Positions 24,079 through 30,260 of a DNA stretch of 36,124 nt are shown one piece after another. Both the position numbers and the translations under genes were made by a program. How positions within the stretch are numbered: position 1 is the first letter of the stretch; every line of letters begins with the position of its first letter. This DNA comes from a virus, in the IMG/VR virus record IMGVR_UViG_3300018719_000039, positions 1-36,124 of that record, one strand, 5' to 3'. The notes beneath the pieces were generated by a model. That model ran no database searches, had not been told where the DNA came from, and worked only from the letters and a program-made list of their open reading frames with translations.

Positions 24079-24089
24079 ATGTTACTTAT

Positions 24090-24608
24090 ATGGAACTTAA
24101 AGCACACGAATCTTTATTATTTATGGCAATACTGGAACGCCTTTTAGACCAGGTGCCTGAGATCAGGTATATAGAGCAGGATCTGGGCCAACTGGAGAAC
24201 TACGAAATGCGCCCAGCTGTATCATGGCCATGCACCCTTATTGATATTGACGATCTTGATTTTTCAGAGACTGGAGGAAAGCTTGTTCAGTTGGCTCAAG
24301 GCTTTGTTCAAATTCGCTTGGGGCTGGTTAAATACACAGACTCAAATAACCTGGTACCAGCTAATATCCGGGCCAATTCACTACAATACCTGGAATTGGA
24401 AAACAAAGTTTATAAAGCGCTTCATGGGTGGGGACCCGAAGGTTTTAATAAAATGCTGAGGCGAAAAAGCGTGACAGAAAAAAGAGATGATGATATCCGG
24501 GTTAAGATTTTGAGATTTTCTATCGGCTATAAAGATGAAGGCGCTGTACCTGCAAGACTAAAGGTATCGAGACCAGGTGTAACTATTGGAACAGGGTTGA
24601 CCAGTTGA
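24090..24608 (+). CDS. Tail terminator/completion protein (Mu gp37-like)
   Basis: A 172-residue protein. It begins with helical MAILERLLDQVPEIRYIEQDLGQL and has PAVSWPCTLIDIDDLDF (about residues 48-64), a beta-rich middle (QLAQGFVQIRLGLVK), a helix (LQYLELENKVYKAL) and then KRDDDIRVKILRFSIGYKD. This alternating pattern, and the place after gpG, match gp37-type tail terminator proteins, which cap the tail tube and bind the head. It is the last gene of the rightward block and its end overlaps the convergent gene below by 26 bases. Confidence 0.55.
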   Translation: MELKAHESLLFMAILERLLDQVPEIRYIEQDLGQLENYEMRPAVSWPCTLIDIDDLDFSETGGKLVQLAQGFVQIRLGLVKYTDSNNLVPANIRANSLQYLELENKVYKALHGWGPEGFNKMLRRKSVTEKRDDDIRVKILRFSIGYKDEGAVPARLKVSRPGVTIGTGLTS

Positions 24609-24924
24609 GGTGAGGGTACTTTGATCGAAAGAACTTCAAATCGGGCTTCATTTTATGAAGCTCTTTTAATTGGCCCGAATGACGATTGATTATGTCAACA
24701 AGGGTACGTTCTGCCAGAAAGACTTCGTCTCTTAATAATTCCAGTGTCTTTTCGTATTGGCGTTCCTGAAGTTTGATGTAGTAGTAATAGCGGCAAACAA
24801 TCAACTCGTTCTGCTTGGTCTTCAACACCTCACTGCGACCCCTTCTTTCAGGCGCAGTTGTATCCGGCACTGGTACGGATTCATCTTTAAATAAGGTATT
24901 GTAAATGGATTGGGAGCCTCTCAT
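24583..24924 (-). CDS. Conserved Bacteroidota protein of unknown function
   Basis: A 113-residue protein from the ATG at 24924; a GTG at 24948 would add eight residues. The middle is GRSEVLKTKQNELIVCRYYYY followed by IKLQERQYEKTLELLRDEVFL and RTLVDIINRHSGQL, all helical and amphipathic, ending KPDLKFFRSKYPHLNW. Proteins like this occur widely in Bacteroidota genomes and are sometimes annotated as transposase, but no catalytic motif supports that. It is convergent with the tail terminator gene and lies beyond a terminator (24981-25012), so it may be expressed independently. A DNA-binding or scaffold-like role is only a guess. Confidence 0.5.
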   Translation of the reverse strand: MRGSQSIYNTLFKDESVPVPDTTAPERRGRSEVLKTKQNELIVCRYYYYIKLQERQYEKTLELLRDEVFLAERTLVDIINRHSGQLKELHKMKPDLKFFRSKYPHLNWSTLFQ

Positions 24925-24980
24925 TGCAGTCGTAATGCAATTTACCACAGCCTTTTAAGAAGTCATAAAAAAGATAGTTA

Positions 24981-25012
24981 CAAAAAAACCGCCGAACTTT
25001 TAGTCGGCGGTT
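24981..25012 (-). terminator. Rho-independent terminator of the lipoprotein gene
   Basis: Arms AACCGCCGA (24987-24995) and TCGGCGGTT (25004-25012) pair perfectly with an 8-base loop. On the minus strand the stem is followed by TTTTTTTG. It would end transcripts of the lipoprotein gene 24 bases after its stop. Confidence 0.85.
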
Positions 25013-25035
25013 CACATCATTCCAAGTTGGCGGTC

Positions 25036-25602
25036 TTAATGTTTCCAGTTCAAACCATCAACGTTGAACTCAATTACCCGATTTCCCGAATTAAAGAATT
25101 CTGCTTCAACCATAAGCTTTTTTGCTGTTTTCAACTTTGGTAATACCTTATTTAATGAGCCGAGGAAAATGACATTACTGCTCGCATCAGTTGTACCAGT
25201 ATAAGTTACATTGAAAGGTTTTTCATCATCGAATTTCAGACGTACTGTACGATCCCCTGAAATGCTCCCCATAAATTGACCCTTATCAACTATTATAAAA
25301 ACTTCATTCTTTTTGTCTCTATTCCTTACAAATAAATTGAAAGTAGAACCACCATTGTAAGGAAAATCAAATTCTATTTCATTTGTTGAAGTTGTTTGTG
25401 CAAAGTAGGAAGTGGAGTTATCCATTTTGTCTACTTCCTCATTATATCTCCATGCTTCAGGTGCTTTCTCTGGTTCTGAAACTAAAGACTCAGTTTTGTC
25501 AACAGATTTATCAGGAGTACTTGCATTAGCTTGATCTGAACCACATGATGTAACTGTAAAAAGAATTGCACTGGAAATAAAACTCAAAAAGATACTTTTC
25601 AT
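25036..25602 (-). CDS. Lipoprotein moron candidate
   Basis: A 188-residue secreted lipoprotein. The N-terminus MKSIFLSFISSAILFTVTSC carries a hydrophobic core and a lipobox V-T-S-C with the Cys at residue 20. A low-complexity Glu/Ser linker is followed by a globular part with WRYNEEVDKMDNSTSYFA, FDFPYNGGSTFNLFVRN, KGQFMGSI and a closing IEFNVDGLNW. This architecture resembles Bacteroidota lipoproteins of unknown function; no enzymatic motif is seen. It stands alone between early and late regions with its own likely promoter (25637-25668) and a strong terminator, the pattern of a moron expressed in the lysogen. A superinfection-exclusion or fitness role is inference. Confidence 0.7.
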   Translation of the reverse strand: MKSIFLSFISSAILFTVTSCGSDQANASTPDKSVDKTESLVSEPEKAPEAWRYNEEVDKMDNSTSYFAQTTSTNEIEFDFPYNGGSTFNLFVRNRDKKNEVFIIVDKGQFMGSISGDRTVRLKFDDEKPFNVTYTGTTDASSNVIFLGSLNKVLPKLKTAKKLMVEAEFFNSGNRVIEFNVDGLNWKH

Positions 25603-25626
25603 TTTGCTGTTATTTTGGTTAAATAT

Positions 25627-26025
25627 TTAGAGGCTTGAAAGATAATGTTTATAAGGCCCATTTTCAAACTGTGAGACCAATTTGGGCAGTTCGGCCTCTG
25701 TATAAGCATTCAATTCCTTTTTTAAATATCCATACTTCCTACACCATTCATTGAGCTTGGGCATATCAATCGTAGTTGTACCGGCATGGTGCCAATCAAT
25801 TTCATGTGCCAGCTTGATGATCTTACAGCGCATTTTATGGGCGCTATCCAAGCTTTTTAAGTGGGTAATAAGCGCTCGAGCTTCCTGGTAGCTAAGGTCT
25901 TTACTGCTTTTGCTACGTCCGGCAGTAAAGGAAATTACTAGCGTTTCCTTTTGAGACATCATTTTCGTACTATTCAGAAGGCTATGTAACAGCTTCATTT
26001 GTGCCGGCTGGATGGAGTTACTCAT
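25627..26025 (-). CDS. GemA/gp16-like regulatory protein (tentative)
   Basis: A 132-residue protein. A central SYQEARALITHLKSLDSAHKM-like region is followed by RCKIIKLAHEIDWHH (about residues 82-95) and a basic C-terminus ending LKKELNAYTEAELPKLVSQFE. Bacteroidota proteins with KII(S/K)xAHExxW and ELxxYTxxELPKLVxQFE resemble a divergent version of Mu gp16/GemA, which alters gyrase-dependent gene expression, but the match is weak. It lies at the end of the early/middle gene row, where a late-gene regulator would be expected. The promoter of the lipoprotein gene lies inside its 3' end. Start overlaps the upstream gene by four bases. Confidence 0.5.
   Translation of the reverse strand: MSNSIQPAQMKLLHSLLNSTKMMSQKETLVISFTAGRSKSSKDLSYQEARALITHLKSLDSAHKMRCKIIKLAHEIDWHHAGTTTIDMPKLNEWCRKYGYLKKELNAYTEAELPKLVSQFENGPYKHYLSSL
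25637..25668 (-). promoter_or_regulatory. Candidate Bacteroidota promoter for the lipoprotein gene
   Basis: On the minus strand TTTG (25668-25665) and TATCTTTC (25644-25637) are 20 bases apart. The consensus -33 TTG/-7 TAnnTTTG of Bacteroidota is matched except for the last base. A start site around 25630 would leave a leader of about 30 bases before the lipoprotein ATG. Found by eye; chance matches are possible. Confidence 0.5.
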
Positions 26026-26258
26026 ATTTTATAGGTATTTACAAATCCGTTGATTGGTTTGAAAAAGGTTTCTGCTGTATCATAATCGAGATCATCAGTC
26101 ATATTATTATAGAATTCAGCATATACAGCTTCAATACCATCAAAACCGATTGTGCGAACCCGATCAGACTTCAGGCAATAAATAGTTACCGCCTGATGGG
26201 TGAAACTCAGTGCAACTAGTACATTGTTATTTGATATTGTCGAGCATCTTGTTATCAT
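26022..26258 (-). CDS. Small accessory protein, function unknown
   Basis: A 78-residue protein. Residues 1-40 (SNNNVLVALSFTHQAVTIYCLK) are beta-like and the rest contains RVRTIGFDGIEAVYAEFYNN and an acidic stretch. No known motif is visible. The stop overlaps the start of the GemA-like gene by four bases (ATGA), which suggests co-translation and supports a real gene. It is separated by only 26 bases from a divergent plus-strand gene. Confidence 0.5.
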   Translation of the reverse strand: MITRCSTISNNNVLVALSFTHQAVTIYCLKSDRVRTIGFDGIEAVYAEFYNNMTDDLDYDTAETFFKPINGFVNTYKI

Positions 26259-26284
26259 ATGCTATTTTTAAAGAAATTATATTT

Positions 26285-26479
26285 ATGAAACCTATTTGGA
26301 TTGAGTTAATTGATACACATGGGAAAAAGGTTATTGTCAATGCATGTTTGATTGAGTACTTTAGAACAAGTAGTAGAGATAAAGACATCACCTATGTTTC
26401 TTTCGGAAATGAACATTTGATTGGGGTTAAACATACTGTCGAAGAATTGAGGAGCATAATTGATAAAGCAACTGACTAA
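26285..26479 (+). CDS. Small plus-strand protein, FlbD-like in outline
   Basis: A 64-residue protein reading against all neighbours. The layout WIELIDTHGKKVIVNACLIEYF, then ITYVSFGNEHLIGVKHTVEE, is a short beta-rich pattern similar in outline to small FlbD-like proteins, with an N-to-I beta turn followed by a helix. This may be coincidence. An upstream ATG at 26210 would add 25 residues that look like a shadow of the minus-strand gene. It begins 26 bases from the start of the gene at 26258 and ends one base before the next convergent gene. Function unknown. Confidence 0.5.
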   Translation: MKPIWIELIDTHGKKVIVNACLIEYFRTSSRDKDITYVSFGNEHLIGVKHTVEELRSIIDKATD

Positions 26480-26905
26480 TTATTTCCATTCATTTTCCCA
26501 GTAATGATCCCGAAGGTATTTTTCGGGATCAGCTTTTTTACGCCAGCCTGTTCCTTTCAAAAACTTATTATAAGCATCAACACCTATATATGCCTCCACT
26601 TGACTTGCCTTGGATAGTTTAGACCAAAGCGGCTCACATCTCTTCTTATTTACCTTGTAATCATATTTATTCCAAAACATTTCAAACGTGACTTCATATG
26701 AAGTTTCGACTATTGTAACTGAACCAGGTGTAAAAGCAGTTTCCAGCCTTTCGATTTGCCCAGGAACTTTTTCTTTGAAAATGTTTACAATAGCAGCAGG
26801 CATATTTGTAGCTATAAGGTCTAGTTTAACAAGGCGTCCATCCCCATCATATAGAATATCCGCTTCACCTGTAAAAGCAGATGATGTTATTAAAAAGCGT
26901 CTCAT
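26480..26905 (-). CDS. AFTG-domain protein with replisome-organiser-like C-terminus
   Basis: A 141-residue protein. The first 45 residues (FLITSSAFTGEADILYDGDG) are a diverged copy of the protein encoded at 27387-27608. Residues 75-141 instead have FEMFWNKYDYKVNKKRCEPLW, then KLSKASQVEAYIGVDAYNKF and DPEKYLRDHYWENEW. The FW..Y..K..K...W..L and PEKYL..H.WE..W pattern is the C-terminal segment of many phage replication/organiser proteins that recruit helicase or loader. Function is inferred. The start overlaps the DUF1643 gene by four bases (26902-26905). See findings for the paralogy. Confidence 0.55.
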   Translation of the reverse strand: MRRFLITSSAFTGEADILYDGDGRLVKLDLIATNMPAAIVNIFKEKVPGQIERLETAFTPGSVTIVETSYEVTFEMFWNKYDYKVNKKRCEPLWSKLSKASQVEAYIGVDAYNKFLKGTGWRKKADPEKYLRDHYWENEWK

Positions 26906-27390
26906 AGAATATTATAATTTTTGAATTCTATCAGTTTTGTACATGACTTACAGAATAAAGGATGCTGTGGAGAGCCATCTTTTAGAACATTTATCGCCAA
27001 AGGGTTTCCGATCATGGGAAATAGCTGCTTTGCTCTTTGCCGGGCCTGTTTAAAAGCACCCCAGGCACATACTATTCCCCATACCTGTCCTTGCACTAAA
27101 TTGATATATCTGTCATTGTCACCAATTGGATCAGGATGCGTTGATAACAAATCTGGGTCTTTCGATACTAAAGCAAACAGATTAATCATATAAATACCAC
27201 CAAAGCTGTTGTGTCTTGCAATAGCTATGACTCTTTTGATTGTATTGTCTGGTTCTGTTTCATTAGCTGTAGAAGGATTAATACCCATGAATGCAATATT
27301 CGGCTTAGACTCATCCCAAATACGCCACAGGGCATAACGATACTTTCTGCACTCACTAAATGAAGCACCGCTTTTTTCAAACATTTTCAT
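26902..27390 (-). CDS. DUF1643-family protein
   Basis: A 162-residue protein with the clear family pattern: CRKYRYALWRIWDESKPNIAF, MGINPSTANETEPDNTIKR (about residues 35-53), MINLFALVSKDPDLL, and the end SPQHPLF. DUF1643 proteins occur in many phages and bacteria, and their biochemical role is unknown to me. The conserved NPSTA and NLFA segments suggest a folded alpha/beta domain, but no catalytic residue can be named. It overlaps both neighbours by four bases, within a run of coupled small accessory genes. Confidence 0.75.
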   Translation of the reverse strand: MKMFEKSGASFSECRKYRYALWRIWDESKPNIAFMGINPSTANETEPDNTIKRVIAIARHNSFGGIYMINLFALVSKDPDLLSTHPDPIGDNDRYINLVQGQVWGIVCAWGAFKQARQRAKQLFPMIGNPLAINVLKDGSPQHPLFCKSCTKLIEFKNYNIL

Positions 27391-27608
27391 AATTCCACCT
27401 CCTCAATTCTAAAAATGCTGATGTCACTTGGCTTAAATAACTTCTTCATGGTATATGGTATCTGATACAGTAGAACCCCCATGATCTTGGATGAGCCGAC
27501 TGTGCCGGTCATATTGAAGTAGCACAACTGGCCCTCTTCATTGTACCAAGCATCCACTTTGCCTGTAAAGGCGTCTGAGGTAATTACATATTTATTTTTT
27601 ACTTCCAT
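27387..27608 (-). CDS. Stand-alone AFTG-domain protein
   Basis: A 73-residue protein: NKYVITSDAFTGKVDAWYNE, then GQLCYFNMTGT and a hydrophobic GVLLYQIPYTMKKLF segment. Its first 45 residues correspond to the N-terminus of the protein at 26480-26905 (shared xITSxAFTGxxDxxY). It overlaps the DUF1643 gene by four bases and the upstream gene by 17. No catalytic or DNA-binding motif is evident. I take it as a paralogue that lacks the replication-like C-terminal half. Function unknown. Confidence 0.55.
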   Translation of the reverse strand: MEVKNKYVITSDAFTGKVDAWYNEEGQLCYFNMTGTVGSSKIMGVLLYQIPYTMKKLFKPSDISIFRIEEVEL

Positions 27609-28035
27609 TGTTGTCTATTTTTCTTAAAAATGAAATTTCAGTTCCGTGGGGGATGAATACAAAATCTTTTGACCCATCCAGCTTTACAGCTTTGCATTCT
27701 CCTTTGGGCGTTGCCTGATATTTGAATTGTTCTAGGACAACGTATTCTTTTATGATATCGGTTCCGATAGTAAACACGTCCCCTGGCTTCAGCTGTTCGA
27801 TCAGGCCGTCTTCGCCAAACTCTAAAACAGTATGGCGCAGGAATCTTACAGGCGTACTTTCCTTTTTAATGTCATCATAAGGATGCACCCGTTCGCCCTG
27901 ATCGTTAAATTGATTGATAGCAACCTTGCCTTTTCCAATGGGAGCAACTACTTGCCAGACCTCTAATTTGCCAGGGAACGAGAAGCGGTCACCTATTCTA
28001 AGATTACCAAGGGTTGTAGCTGTATTACGCTGCAT
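27592..28035 (-). CDS. Accessory protein with two similar beta-rich halves
   Basis: A 147-residue protein from the ATG at 28035; an earlier start at 28059 adds eight residues but overlaps more of the upstream gene. Two halves have the same order: LRIGDRFSF...VWQVVAP...VAINQFND...STPVRFLRHT (about residues 10-75) and LKPGDVFTI...EYVVLEQFK...KAVKL...GTEISFLRK (about 85-145). This looks like a tandem duplication of a small beta-barrel (SH3-like or RNA-binding-like) module. The final ISFLRK and STPVRFLR endings are the most alike. No family recognised. Confidence 0.5.
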   Translation of the reverse strand: MQRNTATTLGNLRIGDRFSFPGKLEVWQVVAPIGKGKVAINQFNDQGERVHPYDDIKKESTPVRFLRHTVLEFGEDGLIEQLKPGDVFTIGTDIIKEYVVLEQFKYQATPKGECKAVKLDGSKDFVFIPHGTEISFLRKIDNNGSKK

Positions 28036-28315
28036 GATCTTCAGATTTAGTAAATACAATCATTTTGGATTTCGCTTTTATGCCAAATTGGCGACAAACC
28101 CATTTTTTAAAGTTGCTTGGTAATACACGTACACTTATTATGTCTTCAAATAAGACATCAGTTATGGGCATCATGCCAGCATATTTTTGGCGGTTCTTAA
28201 ATGCAATGCGAGCATATTTCTTACCCTTAAACTTGAAAATTTTTACTAGCCCTCCAGGCTGGAACGCTTTAGTGTAGATGATCTTTTTTCTTTCGAATAA
28301 TGAGTTGAATTTCAT
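28025..28315 (-). CDS. Small basic accessory protein
   Basis: A 96-residue basic protein (pI clearly high by Lys/Arg count). The N-terminal KFNSLFERKKIIYTKAF is followed by GGLVKIFKFKGKKYARIAFK, then DVLFEDIISVRVLPSNF and KWVCRQFGIKAKSK. The mixture suggests a beta-rich nucleic acid-binding fold, but nothing identifies it. The start overlaps the LuxR-HTH stop by four bases and the stop overlaps the next gene by 11. Function unknown. Confidence 0.5.
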   Translation of the reverse strand: MKFNSLFERKKIIYTKAFQPGGLVKIFKFKGKKYARIAFKNRQKYAGMMPITDVLFEDIISVRVLPSNFKKWVCRQFGIKAKSKMIVFTKSEDHAA

Positions 28316-28590
28316 TTTATTAAGTTTTTACGAAAGCATTCGGCTACTAAATGAGAAAGGGTTGTGCAATTCATCTCTCGTCTAAATTTCATCATATCAT
28401 TTTCTAAAGTCCTAGCAGTAAGGCATAATTCCTTTGCGGCCTGGCTTAAGGTCAATCCGTTAGCCATCATTTGAACAACATTCAAACGCCTTTCGTACGT
28501 GTAGTCGCTTCGCTTTTGCATTTTTCTTTGATAGGCTTCTACTTTAGCACGTACTGCTGCCGATGATAGTTTACCTAAGCTTTCTTCCAT
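28312..28590 (-). CDS. LuxR/GerE-type HTH regulator
   Basis: A 92-residue protein. The C-terminal 60 residues are a LuxR-type helix-turn-helix: NVVQMMANGLTLSQAAKELC, TARTLENDMMKFRREM, then TTLSHLVAECFRKNL. The LTLSQAAKEL-x-(L)TARTLENDM core is the recognition helix pair of this class. No sensory domain is attached, so it should act as a plain DNA-binding protein. It is the likeliest early gene to play the Mor/C late-activator role, by size and position, though this is inference. It starts two bases after the stop of the RecA-like ATPase gene and is coupled to the next gene by ATGA. Confidence 0.65.
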   Translation of the reverse strand: MEESLGKLSSAAVRAKVEAYQRKMQKRSDYTYERRLNVVQMMANGLTLSQAAKELCLTARTLENDMMKFRREMNCTTLSHLVAECFRKNLIK

Positions 28591-28591
28591 A

Positions 28592-29236
28592 TTATCGATT
28601 TACATGCTTTTTATACTCTTTACCCCACTTTTTACGAGCACCCTCTTCCCAGATTACATAGTTCTTATTGCCACCGTACCGGCTTACAATAAAGGCTATG
28701 TATTTTTCAATAAACACTTTTATACCGGCATCGTATCTGATCTTGTCCGCTACCTTACCATCTGGTATTTTACCTTTTGCATGAGAGATAAACAGGAATG
28801 ATTTTTTTGGAAAGGCTTCTTTCATTTCCTTATACTGCTCATAAGTAATGTTCCAGTACTGGAGGCTATCTATTACAATGAACTTGGGACTTTTCTTCTT
28901 TTTCAGCTTGATCATTAGTTTATCAAAAGTCATTTCGTGGTCGGCAAAGCTGATCTTGCCATTATGCAGTTCTTCGTTCAATTGACGCACAACCAGCGCT
29001 TGCATACTGGCCCCATGACCCTCTTCCAGCGATACATAAAGCACGCAGCCATATTTCATCATCTCACGCAGGAACTGCATCAAAAAATTTGATTTACCCT
29101 GTCCGCTCATGCCCCACACGATCATAACAAAGGCATCAATCATTTCTCCGAAACTTTCTTTAAATTTTGAGTCCAAGCCTTCCAGGAGTACGTAGCGCTT
29201 CTGAAGCAATTGCTTCAAGCCTAAAACTTTCGCCAT
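28592..29236 (-). CDS. RecA-like P-loop ATPase (Sak4/RadA-like)
   Basis: A 214-residue ATPase. Walker A is GMSGQGKS (residues 42-49), a catalytic Glu pair lies in VSLEEGHGAS (69-78), and Walker B is KFIVID (118-123). The order Walker A, E, Walker B and the small size match phage RecA-like single-strand annealing/recombination proteins such as Sak4, or a helicase-loader-like protein. The rest is helical (LSFISHAKGK; KVADKIRYDAGIKVF). In a Mu-like phage it could help recombination or replisome loading at transposition forks. It is encoded among early genes between HD phosphohydrolase and LuxR-HTH genes. Confidence 0.7.
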   Translation of the reverse strand: MAKVLGLKQLLQKRYVLLEGLDSKFKESFGEMIDAFVMIVWGMSGQGKSNFLMQFLREMMKYGCVLYVSLEEGHGASMQALVVRQLNEELHNGKISFADHEMTFDKLMIKLKKKKSPKFIVIDSLQYWNITYEQYKEMKEAFPKKSFLFISHAKGKIPDGKVADKIRYDAGIKVFIEKYIAFIVSRYGGNKNYVIWEEGARKKWGKEYKKHVNR

Positions 29237-29260
29237 GTTGGTTTTCTGAGAATGTGAGGG

Positions 29261-29845
29261 TTATAGATTAAAATATTCGTTGTAAGCGATCATAAAGAAC
29301 TTCCTGGATAGTTTGTGATCCCACGCCCATTGATCTGGCAATAACAGGGTATTTGCCTCTAGGGCTTCAATCAATGGCCCAAGTTTTCCATAGCGTAGCG
29401 CTTGGTCTTCCAGCTCCAACGCCTTGTGGTCAAAATGTTTTATTTGGAGGTAGATCTCTCCATCATCTAACCTGGTACCAAAATGTAAGTCTATTGCCCG
29501 GTTGAACTTATGCTCCATTATTCTGTATTCTTCGCCAAGCTTATTTTTTAAAGGCTTTATTACATCACCCAGATAAGCTTCAGTAGCATCATGCAATAGG
29601 GCTTCTCTTTTCAATTCCGGTGGGGCCATAGCTGCTACCAGTACGCTGTGTTGAGCTACGGAATAAAACAGATCACCAGCCAGTTGGCCTCCGAAACGGC
29701 AAATCTTTGACAGGCCAGCAGCTATATCTTCGATATCGATCATCTCACGGGTTGGTTTATCCAGGCTGATCTTTTTTCCGCTTGCTGCGTTAAATAGGCC
29801 ATCATTACATTGATGAACCGGGTGTAATGTAGATGTGTCGCGCAT
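29261..29845 (-). CDS. HD-domain phosphohydrolase (YfbR-like)
   Basis: A 194-residue protein with the HD-domain pattern: GDLFYSVAQHSVLVA (H66), LLHDATEAYLGD (H85-D86, with a supporting D94) and a downstream FDHKALELEDQAL helix (about residues 137-150). Metal-binding His and Asp positions follow the YfbR/5'-nucleotidase group, so dephosphorylation of deoxynucleoside monophosphates, adjusting the nucleotide pool during replication, is likely. Family homologues are common in bacteria and phages. Start: ATG at 29845, preceded by an A-rich stretch (AAAACAAAGTAAAAAA) that also precedes the MuB gene. Upstream gap of 120 bases has an imperfect inverted repeat near 29927-29956. Confidence 0.8.
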   Translation of the reverse strand: MRDTSTLHPVHQCNDGLFNAASGKKISLDKPTREMIDIEDIAAGLSKICRFGGQLAGDLFYSVAQHSVLVAAMAPPELKREALLHDATEAYLGDVIKPLKNKLGEEYRIMEHKFNRAIDLHFGTRLDDGEIYLQIKHFDHKALELEDQALRYGKLGPLIEALEANTLLLPDQWAWDHKLSRKFFMIAYNEYFNL

Positions 29846-29926
29846 TTTGTTTGTTTTTTACTTTGTTTTTATTGAGTGAAAAAGGGCAATACCCCCTCAC
29901 TTATTCTGCTATTATTGGTCTAAAAG

Positions 29927-29956
29927 CTGGCGATTTCCGAAGGGTTATCGGGCCAG
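29927..29956. repeat. Imperfect inverted repeat between zinc ribbon and HD genes
   Basis: CTGGCGAT (29927-29934) and ATCGGGCCAG (29947-29956) can pair as CTGGC-GAT with ATC-(GG)-GCCAG, with one small bulge. It lies in the 120-base gap downstream of the zinc ribbon gene. No U-run on either strand, so function is unclear. Confidence 0.35.
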
Positions 29957-29965
29957 TTTGGAGGA

Positions 29966-30124
29966 TCAATCATATAAATCATCGTCAATCTCATAGTCAT
30001 AATTGTTATCTACGTCTGTTACTTCAGGAGCTACAAAACCGCAGATGCTACATATTTGATACTCCTGATCAATCTCATCATAATCCTCTCTACAATTTGG
30101 GCATCTGATATATTGAATAGCCAT
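29966..30124 (-). CDS. 52-residue zinc-ribbon protein
   Basis: A small protein read from the ATG at 30122-30124: it begins MAIQYIRCPNCREDYDEIDQ and has CSICGF near residue 25, then an acidic Asp/Tyr-rich tail. The two C-x-x-C pairs (C8-C11 and C25-C28, 13 residues apart) are a typical zinc ribbon, a fold often used for nucleic-acid or protein contacts. The frame is closed by a TGA at 29966-29968. It lies in the early operon between Gam and HD genes, in a region otherwise full of inverted repeats. Function is unknown. Confidence 0.65.
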   Translation of the reverse strand: MAIQYIRCPNCREDYDEIDQEYQICSICGFVAPEVTDVDNNYDYEIDDDLYD

Positions 30125-30141
30125 TGTTCATTTTTTTGTGT

Positions 30142-30167
30142 GGGTGGCACTTCTCCGGCGGCCACCC
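30142..30167. repeat. Inverted repeat GGGTGGC/GCCACCC
   Basis: Arms GGGTGGC (30142-30148) and GCCACCC (30161-30167) flank a 12-base loop and lie 17 bases upstream of the zinc ribbon start. No convincing U-run on either strand. It may be an mRNA-processing or operator element. Confidence 0.4.
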
Positions 30168-30216
30168 TTTGCCATCATCGTTATTTAACCATTAAAAACC
30201 ATCTGTGTAAAGAGCC

Positions 30217-30257
30217 CTGCTTAGAAAAGCAGCGCGTATAAGGTTACCCTAATAACC
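30217..30257. repeat. Two further short inverted repeats downstream of Gam
   Basis: CTGCTT (30217-30222)/AAGCAG (30227-30232) with a 4-base loop, and GGTTA (30242-30246)/TAACC (30253-30257) with a 6-base loop, stand side by side four to forty bases past the Gam stop. Together with the repeat at 30142 they make this 136-base gap the most structured of the early region. Confidence 0.35.
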
Positions 30258-30260
30258 AAA

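Noticed and set aside
24583-24924. Transposase annotation for the 113-residue protein
   Set aside because: No DDE, HUH or serine/tyrosine recombinase motif is present; only helical, amphipathic sequence.
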